64,000 nt of DNA from positions 19,700 through 83,699 of the forward strand of contig CAZQLD010000001.1 in the NCBI GenBank assembly GCA_964594115.1. The letters are read 5' to 3'. The translations under genes were made by a program, and so were the position numbers. This DNA is from MFWN01 sp964594115. GTDB taxonomy: Archaea > Nanobdellota > Nanobdellia > Pacearchaeales > GW2011-AR1. Shown in pieces: positions 32,611 to 41,415 of this stretch. The notes under the pieces are model-generated. The model was given only the letters and a program-made list of their open reading frames with translations. It did not search any database and was not told the origin of the DNA. How positions within the stretch are numbered: position 1 is the stretch's first letter; each line of letters starts with the position of its first letter.

Positions 32611-33321
32611 ATGTTCAGGAAAAAAATCTGTAAGAGATGTGGGGGAAAAACAGAAAAGGATTTTTCTTACTGCCCTCACTGCGGCTTTTCTCTGATTGAC
32701 AGAGAAAAAGAAGAAAGAGATTATGGTTTCTTAGGAAAAAGAGATATAGAAGACTTTAACATGTTTGGAAGGGGAGAAATAAAACTCCCTTTTGGGTTTA
32801 ACACGGTTTTTAAAAAATTAGTAAAAGAAATGGATAAACAGTTCAAAGAGCTTGACAGAGAATTAGGAAAAGATAAAATAAAAAAAATGAATGAAACAAA
32901 AAATTCTTCAATAAGAAAAGGAGGAATAAGTATAAATATTTCAAGTGGAGATGGCTCTCCAGTAATTAAAGTTAGAAGTTTTGGCAATATTCCAAAATTT
33001 AAAGAAATGGAAAAACAAATTAAAGATCCTAAAAAAGAAACACCTAAAATAAGCGAGAAAAAAGCCAAAGAACTCGCTAAACTTCCAAGAGAAGAAGCTA
33101 CAAGCAAGGTTAGAAGACTCTCAGGAAGAGTAATCTATGAAATTGAACTTCCAGAAGTCAAAAACATTAAGGATATTGTCATCAACCAGCTAGAAAACAG
33201 CATAGAAATCAAGGCATTTGCAAAAAACAAGGCATATTTCAAATTCCTGCCTGTCAGCCTGCCTCTTTTAAAATACTCATTTTCAAAAGGAAAATTAACT
33301 CTTGAATTAGGGGAAAAATAA
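32611..33321 (+). CDS. Zinc ribbon plus Hsp20-like protein
   Basis: The N-terminus is a zinc ribbon (CKRCGGKTEKDFSYCPHCGF). A long charged linker follows. Residues about 165-236 (GRVIYEIELPEVKNIKDIVI, SIEIKAFAKNKAYFKFLPV, LTLELGEK) have the strand pattern of an alpha-crystallin/CS domain with V(x)(I/V)ELP. It is probably a specialised small chaperone or adaptor. A TTTTTAAATG box lies about 25 bases before the ATG. It converges with the Lon-like protease gene that ends at the next base. Confidence 0.6.
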   Translation: MFRKKICKRCGGKTEKDFSYCPHCGFSLIDREKEERDYGFLGKRDIEDFNMFGRGEIKLPFGFNTVFKKLVKEMDKQFKELDRELGKDKIKKMNETKNSSIRKGGISINISSGDGSPVIKVRSFGNIPKFKEMEKQIKDPKKETPKISEKKAKELAKLPREEATSKVRRLSGRVIYEIELPEVKNIKDIVINQLENSIEIKAFAKNKAYFKFLPVSLPLLKYSFSKGKLTLELGEK

Positions 33322-33780
33322 TCATTCAAAAAAATACCCCATAGCTTCTTGGATAGAAGCTACTTCTCTTACTGCTATGCCTGCCTCTTTTTCAACTTCT
33401 ACTTTTTTTGGCCTAGTTTCAGTGGTGCAAATATTATTATTTCCAAAAACCTCACAATGCTCTTTTGTTTCATAAATAACATCTCTGCTTTGTAGCAAAG
33501 GAACTAAAAATAAGGTTGCTCCTCTTTCCCTGGCTGCTTTAGCTTTCTCTAAAATTGCTAAAACCGGGCCAACAGAACCGTCATGATTCACACTTCCTGT
33601 TATCATTACATCTTCTCTAGGTTCTCTTCCTTCCAAAGCAGCTATTGTTGCAATTGCTAAAGCAGAACCTGCTGAAGGACCCCCAATTAAAGTGGCATTA
33701 GCCTCAATTGTATAAACAATATCATAATCCTGCATTTTCTTTCCAGTAATATTCTCAGCCACTCTTCTTGCTATCCTGAT
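33322..33780 (-). CDS. Lon-like S16 protease domain, 5' end lost in gap
   Basis: The frame is open into the N gap, so the N-terminus is missing. GGPSAGSALAIATIAALEGR contains the catalytic Ser (PSAG), and DGSVGPVLAILEKAKAARERG contains the catalytic Lys of the S16 dyad. The chain lacks visible AAA+ motifs in the remaining part. A segment with two Cys (HCEVFGNNNICTTETRPKK) is inserted after VPLLQSRDVIYE. Only the C-terminal 153 codons can be read. Full-length LonB or a stand-alone S16 protease are both possible. Confidence 0.75.
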   Translation of the reverse strand: MRIARRVAENITGKKMQDYDIVYTIEANATLIGGPSAGSALAIATIAALEGREPREDVMITGSVNHDGSVGPVLAILEKAKAARERGATLFLVPLLQSRDVIYETKEHCEVFGNNNICTTETRPKKVEVEKEAGIAVREVASIQEAMGYFFE

Positions 33781-33880
33781 NNNNNNNNNNNNNNNNNNNN
33801 NNNNNNNNNNNNNNNNNNNNNNNNNNNNNNNNNNNNNNNNNNNNNNNNNNNNNNNNNNNNNNNNNNNNNNNNNNNNNNNN
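33781..33880. other. Assembly gap, 100 N
   Basis: There are exactly 100 N. The gap truncates the Lon-like gene on its left and a tRNA gene on its right, and the flanks share no sequence. Confidence 0.95.
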
Positions 33881-33912
33881 GCAGTGCTCTAACCTGACTG
33901 AGCTACAGCCTC
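33881..33912 (-). tRNA. tRNA 5' half, truncated by gap
   Basis: The minus strand reads acceptor GAGGCTG, TA, then D-arm GCTCAGTCAGGTTAGAGC, A, CTGC, where the gap begins. The D-arm is canonical. The anticodon and 3' half lie in the gap, so the amino acid is unknown. Confidence 0.75.
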
Positions 33913-33983
33913 ATAGCGCTATAAATCAATTAGCATTTATAAATTTTAGCAAACTTTAAAAATCAACTTTCTCTAATGAAAAC

Positions 33984-34553
33984 ATGAAAGGATTATATCA
34001 TTACCTACGAAAAGCATGGAAAAAACCTGATAAGAAATTACTAAGAGAAAGAATGATTGAATGGCGAAAAGACAATGTCATCGTTAAAGTAGCCAAGCCA
34101 CTAAGACTGGACAGAGCCAGAAGTTTAGGCTATAAAGCAAAAAAAGGATTCATAGTTGCAAGAGTAAGAATTAAAAGAGGGGGGCGTAAAAGGCCTAGAA
34201 GAAACAAAGGAAGAAGAAGTAAGAGAATGACAATTAGAAAAACACTCAAAATGAATTATAAATGGGTTGCAGAACAAAGAACAGCAAGAAAATTCCCAAA
34301 TTTAGAAGTTCTTAACTCTTATAATATTGGAAAAGATGGCTTGCATTATTTCTATGAGGTTATCTTAATAGACCCAAACAGACAGGAAATCAAAAAAGAT
34401 AAAACAATAAACTGGATTTGCAGTCCTAAAAACAAGAGAAGAGTCTTCAGAGGACTAACCTCATCAGGAAAGAAAAGCAGAGGCTTAAGAAACAAATCTC
34501 CTACAAACAAAAATAGACCTTCTGTAAGGTCTGGAAAAAGAAGGGGGAAATAA
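33984..34553 (+). CDS. rpl15e: Large-subunit ribosomal protein L15e
   Basis: The protein has 189 very basic residues: MKGLYHYLRKAWKKPDKK, RLDRARSLGYKAKKGFIVAR and VRIKRGGRKRPRRNKGRRSK are family signatures. VLNSYNIGKDGLHYFYEVIL is the conserved core and RVFRGLTSSGKKSRGL the C-terminal part. A CTTTAAAAATC box about 28 bases upstream suggests a short leader. Confidence 0.95.
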   Translation: MKGLYHYLRKAWKKPDKKLLRERMIEWRKDNVIVKVAKPLRLDRARSLGYKAKKGFIVARVRIKRGGRKRPRRNKGRRSKRMTIRKTLKMNYKWVAEQRTARKFPNLEVLNSYNIGKDGLHYFYEVILIDPNRQEIKKDKTINWICSPKNKRRVFRGLTSSGKKSRGLRNKSPTNKNRPSVRSGKRRGK

Positions 34554-34568
34554 ATTTTCTCGCCAATA

Positions 34569-35084
34569 ATGAAAGAAATATATAGGGAAGGTGTTTGTGG
34601 TTTAGGATTCACACCAGACCAAAAACAAATAGTTCTTATAAAAAGAAAAGATTTCGGAATATGGTATCTTCCTGGAGGAAATATAGATCAGGATACTAAA
34701 GAAGTGGCGATAGTAAGAGAATTTGAAGAAGAAACAGGCTTAACTTTTAAAATAACCAATTATCAAGGAGTATACGATTTTATAGCACATTATAAAATAA
34801 TATCTTTTCATGATAGAGAACATGTATTCTCAGGAGTTATTTTTGGAGGAGAACCTGCCCCAACTGATGAAGCAAAAGTTGTTAGACTTTTTAATACCAC
34901 AAAACTTCCATGGGGGCTCCCTTATTGGCAAAAAGAATATATAACTGACGCAATTAATAAAATAACACATAACTACCCAGTAATCCAAAAACCAGAATTT
35001 AAAGGATTATGCAAACTTCTCTTAACTAATCCTCAACTAGTTAAAACCCCTGTCGCTCTTCTCAAAAAATTAACTGAAAACTAA
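34569..35084 (+). CDS. Nudix hydrolase
   Basis: A Nudix fold with LPGGNIDQDTKEVAIVREFE followed by EETGL. The catalytic REFEEE helix is intact. The first acidic box position is Asp instead of the common Glu. The substrate is unknown. It follows the L15e gene by 15 bases and is probably co-transcribed with it. Confidence 0.85.
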   Translation: MKEIYREGVCGLGFTPDQKQIVLIKRKDFGIWYLPGGNIDQDTKEVAIVREFEEETGLTFKITNYQGVYDFIAHYKIISFHDREHVFSGVIFGGEPAPTDEAKVVRLFNTTKLPWGLPYWQKEYITDAINKITHNYPVIQKPEFKGLCKLLLTNPQLVKTPVALLKKLTEN

Positions 35085-35161
35085 AGAAAAAGGAAGAAAT
35101 AAATCAAATATAACTTTTCTCCTACATAAATACTTAAAAACTGTTTTTTCTAAGAAAACTT

Positions 35162-36199
35162 ATGTCCTATCAGAGTACAATAAAAAAAGATTTTAAATTA
35201 ATAGGCAAATGTCCAGCTAGCGGAAATCTTGTAGAGGTTATTTTCTCACCAGCTTCTGTAAATACAGGAATTGTCTATGAATCTAAAAGAGTAAGGGCAT
35301 CATTAATAGAAGGCAGTGTTGAAACTACAAAACCTTATCAGATTGCTCAAACAATTGTTCTTAAAAATGGAAAAAGAGGCTTTGCAAATATTGAACATGA
35401 CCTGCCTACTTTTTTTACATATGGCATAGACAATATAATCATAAAGTTAAATAAAAAACAATCACTAACTTCCTTTTTCTTCAGACCATTTGGACATGCA
35501 GGAAAAATTGAATTTGTTCCTTACTTTCCTAATTTACAAAAAGACCTATGTGAAAAAATAGAAGAAATTGGAACAATAAAACAAAACACTAAAAGACAAA
35601 TCCTCAAACTTAGAGAAAATTTTGAAACTGAAAATAAAAAATTAAAATTTGAGATAATTCCTGGAGACGAATTAAAGATAAGGTCTTTTACAAGTTATTT
35701 CCTTAAAAATGGAGATAAAGTTGATGGAGACAAAGAAATATCTTTTGTTCCAGAACAATATAAAGAAATTGCAGTTGCAAGAGCATTTTGTGGGGCTGCT
35801 TTAAAACCACCAAAAGACTATAAAACAGAATATACAAGAAAAACAGGAAAAATTGGCGGAGCAGCAATATATGTTCCACAATGGTTGATAGGATGTTTAG
35901 GATATTTTCTATATCTTTCGCATGGTTTTGGAAAAGGTTGTAGTGACAATGAATTATTTTATCCTCCAACATCGGCAAAAGAATGGCGACAAAAAGAGAG
36001 AATAAAAGATGAAATAGCTGGACACACAAACATAGACCGGGCAGGAGATTTTATTGCAGCAATACAGGTAGCATTTAATGCCAAACCTGCTGGAATAAGA
36101 CCAGAAGGAATAAGGATAACTTCTAGATTTGCCTCACATAAGGATGTTATTAGTTCCTTAGTAAAATACCATAATAAATTCTACATTGAAAATCCTTAA
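35162..36199 (+). CDS. LpxC-like deacetylase family protein
   Basis: The two-domain LpxC plan is visible in 345 residues. Domain 1 has FSPASVNTGIVYESKRVRA and RGFANIEHDLPTFFTYGIDN, matching the NTGIxF and TVEHLLAALxGLGIDN motifs, with Glu 78 and His 79. Domain 2 has KTGKIGGAAIYVP and IKDEIAGHTNIDRAGDF, matching the DEFxRHKxxDxxGDL zinc motif, with His 288 and Asp 292. His 326 in SRFASHKDVI sits where LpxC has its general-acid His. LpxC removes acetate from UDP-3-O-acyl-GlcNAc in lipid A synthesis. Archaea lack lipid A, so the true substrate is unknown, perhaps an N-acetyl sugar. Confidence 0.7.
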   Translation: MSYQSTIKKDFKLIGKCPASGNLVEVIFSPASVNTGIVYESKRVRASLIEGSVETTKPYQIAQTIVLKNGKRGFANIEHDLPTFFTYGIDNIIIKLNKKQSLTSFFFRPFGHAGKIEFVPYFPNLQKDLCEKIEEIGTIKQNTKRQILKLRENFETENKKLKFEIIPGDELKIRSFTSYFLKNGDKVDGDKEISFVPEQYKEIAVARAFCGAALKPPKDYKTEYTRKTGKIGGAAIYVPQWLIGCLGYFLYLSHGFGKGCSDNELFYPPTSAKEWRQKERIKDEIAGHTNIDRAGDFIAAIQVAFNAKPAGIRPEGIRITSRFASHKDVISSLVKYHNKFYIENP

Positions 36200-36265
36200 A
36201 ATATCTTCTAATAGAATCAATAAGATTTTTATACTTCTATTGTCTCAATAATAAAAAGAGGAAAA

Positions 36266-37954
36266 ATGAAATACTCAGAATTATGTGAAATTTATGAAGA
36301 GCTTGAAAAAAATCCCTCTAGATTAAAAAAAACAGAAATACTTACAAGCTTTTTAAAAAAACTAAAACACGAGAAAAACAAAGAGGTTATATACCTTGCT
36401 CAGGGAAAGATTTTTCCAGATTATGATGAAAGAGAAACAGGAATCTCAAAGCAATTAGTGATTAAAGTTCTTTTTAAAGCAACAGGCATTTCAACAAAAG
36501 AAATTGTAAAATTATGGAAAAAACTAGGAGACTTAGGACTAGTTGCAGAAGAAATAACAAAAAAGAAAAAACAATCTACTCTTTCTCAAAAAGTTTTAAC
36601 AACAGAAAAGGTTTTAGAGAACTTACAAAAGCTTCCAGAATTAACAGGAAAAGGAACAGTAGAGAAAAAACTAGCTCTAATCTCTGAATTACTGACTTCT
36701 GCAAAACCAATAGAGGCAAAATACATTATCCGGACTTTATTAAACGACTTAAGAATTGGAGTGGGCGCTGGAACAATAAGAGATGCTGTTGTCTGGACAT
36801 GCTTTGATAAAGAAAAAGGAAATTATGATATTGTTCAGGATTCTTATGATAAAGCAACAGACTGGAAACTAGTCTTTGAAAAAGCATGTAAAGGAATTAA
36901 GGAACTGGAAAAAACAGAGCTAACCCCTGGGAAAGCAGTAAAAGTAATGCTTTATCCAAAAGTTGATGATATAAAAGAAGCATTTGAAAGAGCAGGAAAA
37001 CCAACTGCATTTGAATTCAAGTATGATGGATTCAGAATAATGATAAATAAAGACAGTGAGGGAAAAATAAAACTGTTTACAAGAAGGCTGGAAGAGGTAT
37101 CAAAACAATTTCCAGATGTAGTAAAATACGTAAAAGAGAATATCAAAGGAAAAACTTTTATAATAGACTCTGAAGCTGTTGGGTTCTCTCCTGCAACAAA
37201 AAAATACCGCCCTTTTCAGGAAATCTCCCAAAGAATAAAAAGAAAACACAATATAGAAAAACTAGAAAAAGAACTGCCTGTTGAACTGGTTATTTTTGAT
37301 GTTATTTATTATAATGGAAAATCCTACATAAAAGTGCCTTTCAAAAACAGAAGGAAATTACTGGAAAAAATAATCAAAAAACAAAAGTATAAAATAATAC
37401 TGTCTGAACAAATAATAACAGATAGTGAGAAAAAAGCCCAGGAATTCTATGACAGGGCAATTAAAGAAGACCAAGAGGGAGTAATGGTGAAAAAATTAGA
37501 AGCTCCTTACAAACCAGGCTCTAGAATAGGCTATGGCTATAAACTAAAGCCAAAAGCTAGTGACCTTGACCTTGTGATTGTAGAAGCAGAGTACGGAACA
37601 GGCAAAAGAGCTGGATGGCTGACTTCTTATACAGTTGCCTGTAGAGACAAAAATAAATTCCTGGAAATAGGAAAAGTTTCCACAGGTTTAAAAGAAAAAG
37701 AAGAGCAAGGATTGAGTTTCAAAGAACTAACAAAAAAACTTAAAACACTCATTACAAAAGAAAAGGGAAGGCATGTTAAAGTAAAGCCAAAGCTGGTTGT
37801 AACAGTTATTTATCAGAACATACAAAAATCTCCTACTTATAATTCAGGCTTTGCATTAAGATTTCCAAGAATAACAAGACTAAGGCCTGACAGAAGCACA
37901 AATGACATAGCTTCTTTAAGTGAAATCAAAAAAGATTATAAAAAAGAAAAATAA
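36266..37954 (+). CDS. lig: ATP-dependent DNA ligase
   Basis: This is the archaeal/eukaryal ligase I type, 562 aa. The N-terminal DNA-binding domain has AKYIIRTLLNDLRIGVGAGT. The adenylated lysine is in AFEFKYDGFRIM, at about residue 252. Further motifs are FIIDSEAVGF, QEGVMVKKLEAPYKPG and YKLKPKASDLDLVIV. The OB-fold ends GFALRFPRITRLRPD. It seals nicks in replication and repair. It lies downstream of the LpxC-like gene. Confidence 0.95.
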   Translation: MKYSELCEIYEELEKNPSRLKKTEILTSFLKKLKHEKNKEVIYLAQGKIFPDYDERETGISKQLVIKVLFKATGISTKEIVKLWKKLGDLGLVAEEITKKKKQSTLSQKVLTTEKVLENLQKLPELTGKGTVEKKLALISELLTSAKPIEAKYIIRTLLNDLRIGVGAGTIRDAVVWTCFDKEKGNYDIVQDSYDKATDWKLVFEKACKGIKELEKTELTPGKAVKVMLYPKVDDIKEAFERAGKPTAFEFKYDGFRIMINKDSEGKIKLFTRRLEEVSKQFPDVVKYVKENIKGKTFIIDSEAVGFSPATKKYRPFQEISQRIKRKHNIEKLEKELPVELVIFDVIYYNGKSYIKVPFKNRRKLLEKIIKKQKYKIILSEQIITDSEKKAQEFYDRAIKEDQEGVMVKKLEAPYKPGSRIGYGYKLKPKASDLDLVIVEAEYGTGKRAGWLTSYTVACRDKNKFLEIGKVSTGLKEKEEQGLSFKELTKKLKTLITKEKGRHVKVKPKLVVTVIYQNIQKSPTYNSGFALRFPRITRLRPDRSTNDIASLSEIKKDYKKEK

Positions 37955-38845
37955 TTACCTAATATAATCTAGCCATTCTTCATATCCTGCTTTTCCATGA
38001 ACAATATCAAGATACTTCTCTTTTATTTTTCCTGTAATTTCCCCTTTTTCAAGAGTCTTGTCATCTAACTGCACTATTGGAGTAACTTCTGCTGCAGTTC
38101 CTGTAAAAAATAATTCATCTGCCTGTTTCAGTTCCTCTAATGTTATATCTCCTTCTTCTACTTCATAACCTAAATCTTTAGCTATTTTAATAACACTATC
38201 TCTTGTTATTCCAGAAAGAATCTGTCTTTTTAATGCAACTGTCTTTATCTTTCCCTTTTTGACTAAAAATATATTCTCTCCCGGACCTTCTGCTACCTTT
38301 CCCTCGCAATCTAAAAGTAAAGCCTCATCAAAACCCTTTTCTTTAGCCTCTAAACTTGCATGTATACTGTTAACATAATGCCCGCAGACTTTTTTATCAG
38401 CTTTTAAACTTTTAGGATGAATTCTTATAAAACTACTTGTGCAAACCTTGGCAGAATCCCCAATATAAGCCCCCCAAGGCCAGACTGCAATTGCTGCATT
38501 CAGCTCAGCCCCCTTAGGGTCAAGCCCCATCTTGCCATAACCATAGAAAATAATAGGTCTTATATAACCTTCTTCTAATTTATTTACCTTAACTGTCTCC
38601 TTAATTGCATCTGTAATTTCCTGCTTAGAATAAGGAATTTTCATATACAAAGAAGAAGCAGAGTCAAAAAGTCTTTTTACATGATCTTTTAATCGAAAAA
38701 CAGCTGGTCCCTTGTCTGTTTTATACACTCTTATACCCTCAAAAACTCCAGAACCATAATGTAAACCATGTGTTAAAACATGAACATTTGCATCTTGCCA
38801 TTTAACAAAACTCCCATTCATCCATATTAACTCTGTTTCTTCCAT
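37955..38845 (-). CDS. ilvE: Branched-chain amino acid aminotransferase
   Basis: This class IV PLP transaminase has NVHVLTHGLHYGSGVFEGIR at the N-terminus, and the PLP lysine in LKADKKVCGHYVNSIHASLE. EGPGENIFLVKKGKI and FFTGTAAEVTPIVQLD close the site. It interconverts Leu, Ile and Val with their keto acids. The first ATG is at 38866, but a TTTTATAAG box (38868-38876) abuts it, so the ATG at 38845 (MEETELIWMNG) is the likely start. Confidence 0.92.
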   Translation of the reverse strand: MEETELIWMNGSFVKWQDANVHVLTHGLHYGSGVFEGIRVYKTDKGPAVFRLKDHVKRLFDSASSLYMKIPYSKQEITDAIKETVKVNKLEEGYIRPIIFYGYGKMGLDPKGAELNAAIAVWPWGAYIGDSAKVCTSSFIRIHPKSLKADKKVCGHYVNSIHASLEAKEKGFDEALLLDCEGKVAEGPGENIFLVKKGKIKTVALKRQILSGITRDSVIKIAKDLGYEVEEGDITLEELKQADELFFTGTAAEVTPIVQLDDKTLEKGEITGKIKEKYLDIVHGKAGYEEWLDYIR

Positions 38846-38867
38846 CTCCAATATTCTAACAAACATG

Positions 38868-38876
38868 TTTTATAAG
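38868..38876 (-). promoter_or_regulatory. TATA-like box fixing the ilvE start
   Basis: The minus strand reads CTTATAAAA 23-31 bases before the ATG at 38845 and touches the upstream ATG at 38866. A leaderless transcript can therefore encode only the shorter protein. Confidence 0.55.
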
Positions 38877-38935
38877 GATTATGGTAGTGTTTAAAAAATG
38901 ACAAATATTAAAAAGATAACATTACTTATTTCTTT

Positions 38936-39637
38936 ATGGGCACCAAAATCATAGAAATAATTGGGGCTACAGAAAAGGAAGTAAAAGAAAGAAAATTTAA
39001 CATATTTATAGCTATTAGTCTGGGGAATAAATGGTTTAATAAAGAGAACCTTAAGGAATACATCACTTGGGCTTTGAAATATTCTAAAAGTGAAAAACTA
39101 CTAATAATCATTGCTGACAAACTTCATGTTATAAATCAGGAAGTCAGAGATGGATACAGCCCAAAAAGATCTATGAATAGGGCAAGAAAAGCTGGAGATA
39201 AAATAGAAACAATAGTTAAAGAAATAATTTCTACATTGCCAAAAAATAAACAATTAGGAATAGAAATTCTTAGGTGGGATGATGTAATTAATTCTCCAAA
39301 TTATGAAAGTATAATAAACTTATTTTATGAGGAATTTAATAAAAATTTTGAATTTAAAAATTTCATTTTAAAGATTGTTAAGAAAAATATAGAAAAATCT
39401 GATAAAATTTATAACGAAAAAGAAATAGAGAAACTTGCCCAATATGTTCTTAATGAATTACCTATTTTTTTGAGGGGTATGGAGTGGAAGGGAATTATTT
39501 ATAATCTACATCCCTACCCTAAATTCACCATTATTAATGAACTTGTAAAGGGAATGCAAAACAAAAAATTATTCAAGAATCTATATTCAAAGCTAGACAG
39601 ACATAAATCAATTACTGTTAAATTGATTATATTTTAA
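38936..39637 (+). CDS. tRNA-dependent cyclodipeptide synthase
   Basis: Cyclodipeptide synthases use two aminoacyl-tRNAs to make a cyclic dipeptide on a class Ic synthetase-like fold. FNIFIAISLGNKWFNKENLK carries the nucleophilic Ser 28, equivalent to Ser 37 of AlbC. IIIADKLHVINQEVRDGYSP and RARKAGDKI match the second pocket and basic helix. AQYVLNELPIFL holds Tyr 170 and Glu 174, equivalent to AlbC Tyr 178 and Glu 182. At 233 residues the length is normal. No oxidase, P450 or methyltransferase lies next to it. The amino acids used cannot be inferred safely. Confidence 0.9.
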   Translation: MGTKIIEIIGATEKEVKERKFNIFIAISLGNKWFNKENLKEYITWALKYSKSEKLLIIIADKLHVINQEVRDGYSPKRSMNRARKAGDKIETIVKEIISTLPKNKQLGIEILRWDDVINSPNYESIINLFYEEFNKNFEFKNFILKIVKKNIEKSDKIYNEKEIEKLAQYVLNELPIFLRGMEWKGIIYNLHPYPKFTIINELVKGMQNKKLFKNLYSKLDRHKSITVKLIIF

Positions 39638-39723
39638 TCATTTCTAAAGATTCAAAAATATATACAAAACAAAACATTTAAATACCCCAAAGGAGTAGTA
39701 ACATTACTAATATTGTAATAAAC

Positions 39724-40374
39724 ATGGAAAAAATAAACAAGATACTAATTGTTGTGGAAATTTTTCTAGCTATAGGTATTTTAGCCTTAATAGCTGTTCA
39801 GTTTAATACAGGCACAATAACCGGACAGGTTATTTCTGACCTTGAATCTAATGCTGAAAGTACAGTAAATCAACCTATAGTAAATCAACCTAAAAATATA
39901 GAAGGGATTTATTGGGACCACATGCCTATTACCTGGAATTTTGACAATAAAGAAGTTTGTGGAGATTATCAGGCAAACAGAATTGAAAGAGCTTTTAATG
40001 CAATTCAAGAAGAAACAAATAATATTATCCAATTTAAAAAAGTAGAAGGTAATGCAAGAGATATAACTGTTTATTGTGAAAAAAATCTTCCAGTTTCAGA
40101 ATCTCCTGGATTTTATATTACAGGAGAAACAAAAAGCAGAGTTGATGGAAACAAAATAGTTGGAGGGGATATTTATTTTTATAATACTGGTAAATACACT
40201 TATAGTGGTGGATGCGTAAGCTATCCAAACACAGAAATACACGAGATTTTGCACTTATTTGGATTTAAGCATGTTGATGAAAGATTTCATATTATGAACC
40301 TTTCCCCTACTTACTGCCCCAGCAGAATAAACTCAGATGTTATTGAAAAATTAATAGAAGTTTATTCTGGTTAA
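39724..40374 (+). CDS. Membrane-anchored metzincin-type metalloprotease
   Basis: A single N-terminal helix (ILIVVEIFLAIGILALIAV) is followed by TGTITGQVI, a stalk, and an extracellular domain. EIHEILHLFGFKHVDERFHI is the HExxHxxGxxH zinc motif, and the following IMNLSP is a Met-turn. This is the matrixin/archaemetzincin plan. PITWNFDN resembles the matrixin N-terminal strand. The chain has no obvious propeptide. The substrate is unknown, probably a surface or host-cell protein. Confidence 0.8.
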   Translation: MEKINKILIVVEIFLAIGILALIAVQFNTGTITGQVISDLESNAESTVNQPIVNQPKNIEGIYWDHMPITWNFDNKEVCGDYQANRIERAFNAIQEETNNIIQFKKVEGNARDITVYCEKNLPVSESPGFYITGETKSRVDGNKIVGGDIYFYNTGKYTYSGGCVSYPNTEIHEILHLFGFKHVDERFHIMNLSPTYCPSRINSDVIEKLIEVYSG

Positions 40375-40433
40375 TTCTCCATCTTAACATAATCTATAAA
40401 ATAGCTTTTTGTCTGTAAAGTATGTTCCAAGCC

Positions 40434-40492
40434 GCCCCTTTCAATTACTAAATTTGATATTTCTTTCTTTCCCACCCAATTACTGAAGGGGC
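40434..40492. terminator. Long hairpin between convergent genes
   Basis: GCCCCTTTCA (40434-40443) pairs with TGAAGGGGC (40484-40492) with one bulged base and a 40-nt A/T-rich loop. ACTTTTAAA follows on the + side. It separates convergent genes and could end both transcripts, or be a small structured RNA. Confidence 0.35.
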
Positions 40493-40496
40493 ACTT

Positions 40497-41243
40497 TTAA
40501 AGACTAAGCTTTTCTAAGTCTATTCTAGAGAATTCATATAATTTTTCTTCTTTTAAATCATAGAATGCATTTTCATAAGCATTTTTTGGATTTTTTAGCC
40601 CAAAAAAGTTTTTTTGAGTAAGATATATTTGTGATTTCAATGGTTTTCCTGGATAACACCATAAAACCCATTTTTCATGATTTTGTATAAAATCATTTTT
40701 CAAAACTACCTTTCCTTTTACAATTAAATAAAACAAGAGTATTTCTTCTAAGAAGAAATTCAGTTGATTTTTATCAAGTTTATTCTTTCCAGAAATTTTT
40801 GAATCTTCTCTAATATATTTCTGAAACTTCTTATCTTTTTTGTAGATTTTCTTTAATTCTCCGAGATAAGTCAGAAAATCTTTACATTCTAATAAAACTT
40901 GATTCCAAGTTGTAAAAGAAAAAGCTTTAGATACATACATAGGATTTTTACTTAATACTTTTCTGAATTCATTTTTATGACTCAGTATCAAAGACATAAA
41001 TTTATTTTTGAGTAGTGATGCCTTTTCATCTGAATTAAAATATAAAAAGTCTGCATATATAAAATTTAATCCAATTAATGGTTTTATTATTTTTTTTGGG
41101 CTGAAAATCTTTAAGTATTCCCAGCATTTTTTTGCATTTTGGATATTGGATATTCTACTCATTGATATAGGAAATACTAAAATCCCTTCTTCTGTAGGAA
41201 GTTTATTTATATCAAAAAACTTATTTATTAGTGCATTTTTCAT
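40497..41243 (-). CDS. Hypothetical protein, about 248 aa
   Basis: I do not recognise it. It is a Lys- and Phe-rich, mainly helical protein with VFPISMSRISNIQNAKKCWE near the N-terminus and WVLWCYPGKPLKSQIYL later. I place the start at the ATG at 41243 (MKNALINKFF) rather than a GTG 42 bases upstream, since A/T-rich promoter-like sequence covers the longer version. Confidence 0.5.
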   Translation of the reverse strand: MKNALINKFFDINKLPTEEGILVFPISMSRISNIQNAKKCWEYLKIFSPKKIIKPLIGLNFIYADFLYFNSDEKASLLKNKFMSLILSHKNEFRKVLSKNPMYVSKAFSFTTWNQVLLECKDFLTYLGELKKIYKKDKKFQKYIREDSKISGKNKLDKNQLNFFLEEILLFYLIVKGKVVLKNDFIQNHEKWVLWCYPGKPLKSQIYLTQKNFFGLKNPKNAYENAFYDLKEEKLYEFSRIDLEKLSL

Positions 41244-41415
41244 GTAAGATAAATAGAAACTATGATTTATTAATTTAACGCACACCTTCTCATTTTATAA
41301 ACACTTTTTAGTTTATGGACTGAGTTCTCCATCTTTTTCATTTAAAAAGCATTTTTCTCCCGACGAGAAAAAACGAAAGCTTTATAAAGGGGAAACATTT
41401 AAAAAGCTTAAGAAA

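Noticed and set aside
39906..39922. TGGGACC as a possible acceptor end matching the Val-like half
   Set aside because: It lies inside the metalloprotease coding sequence with no D-arm or T-arm around it.
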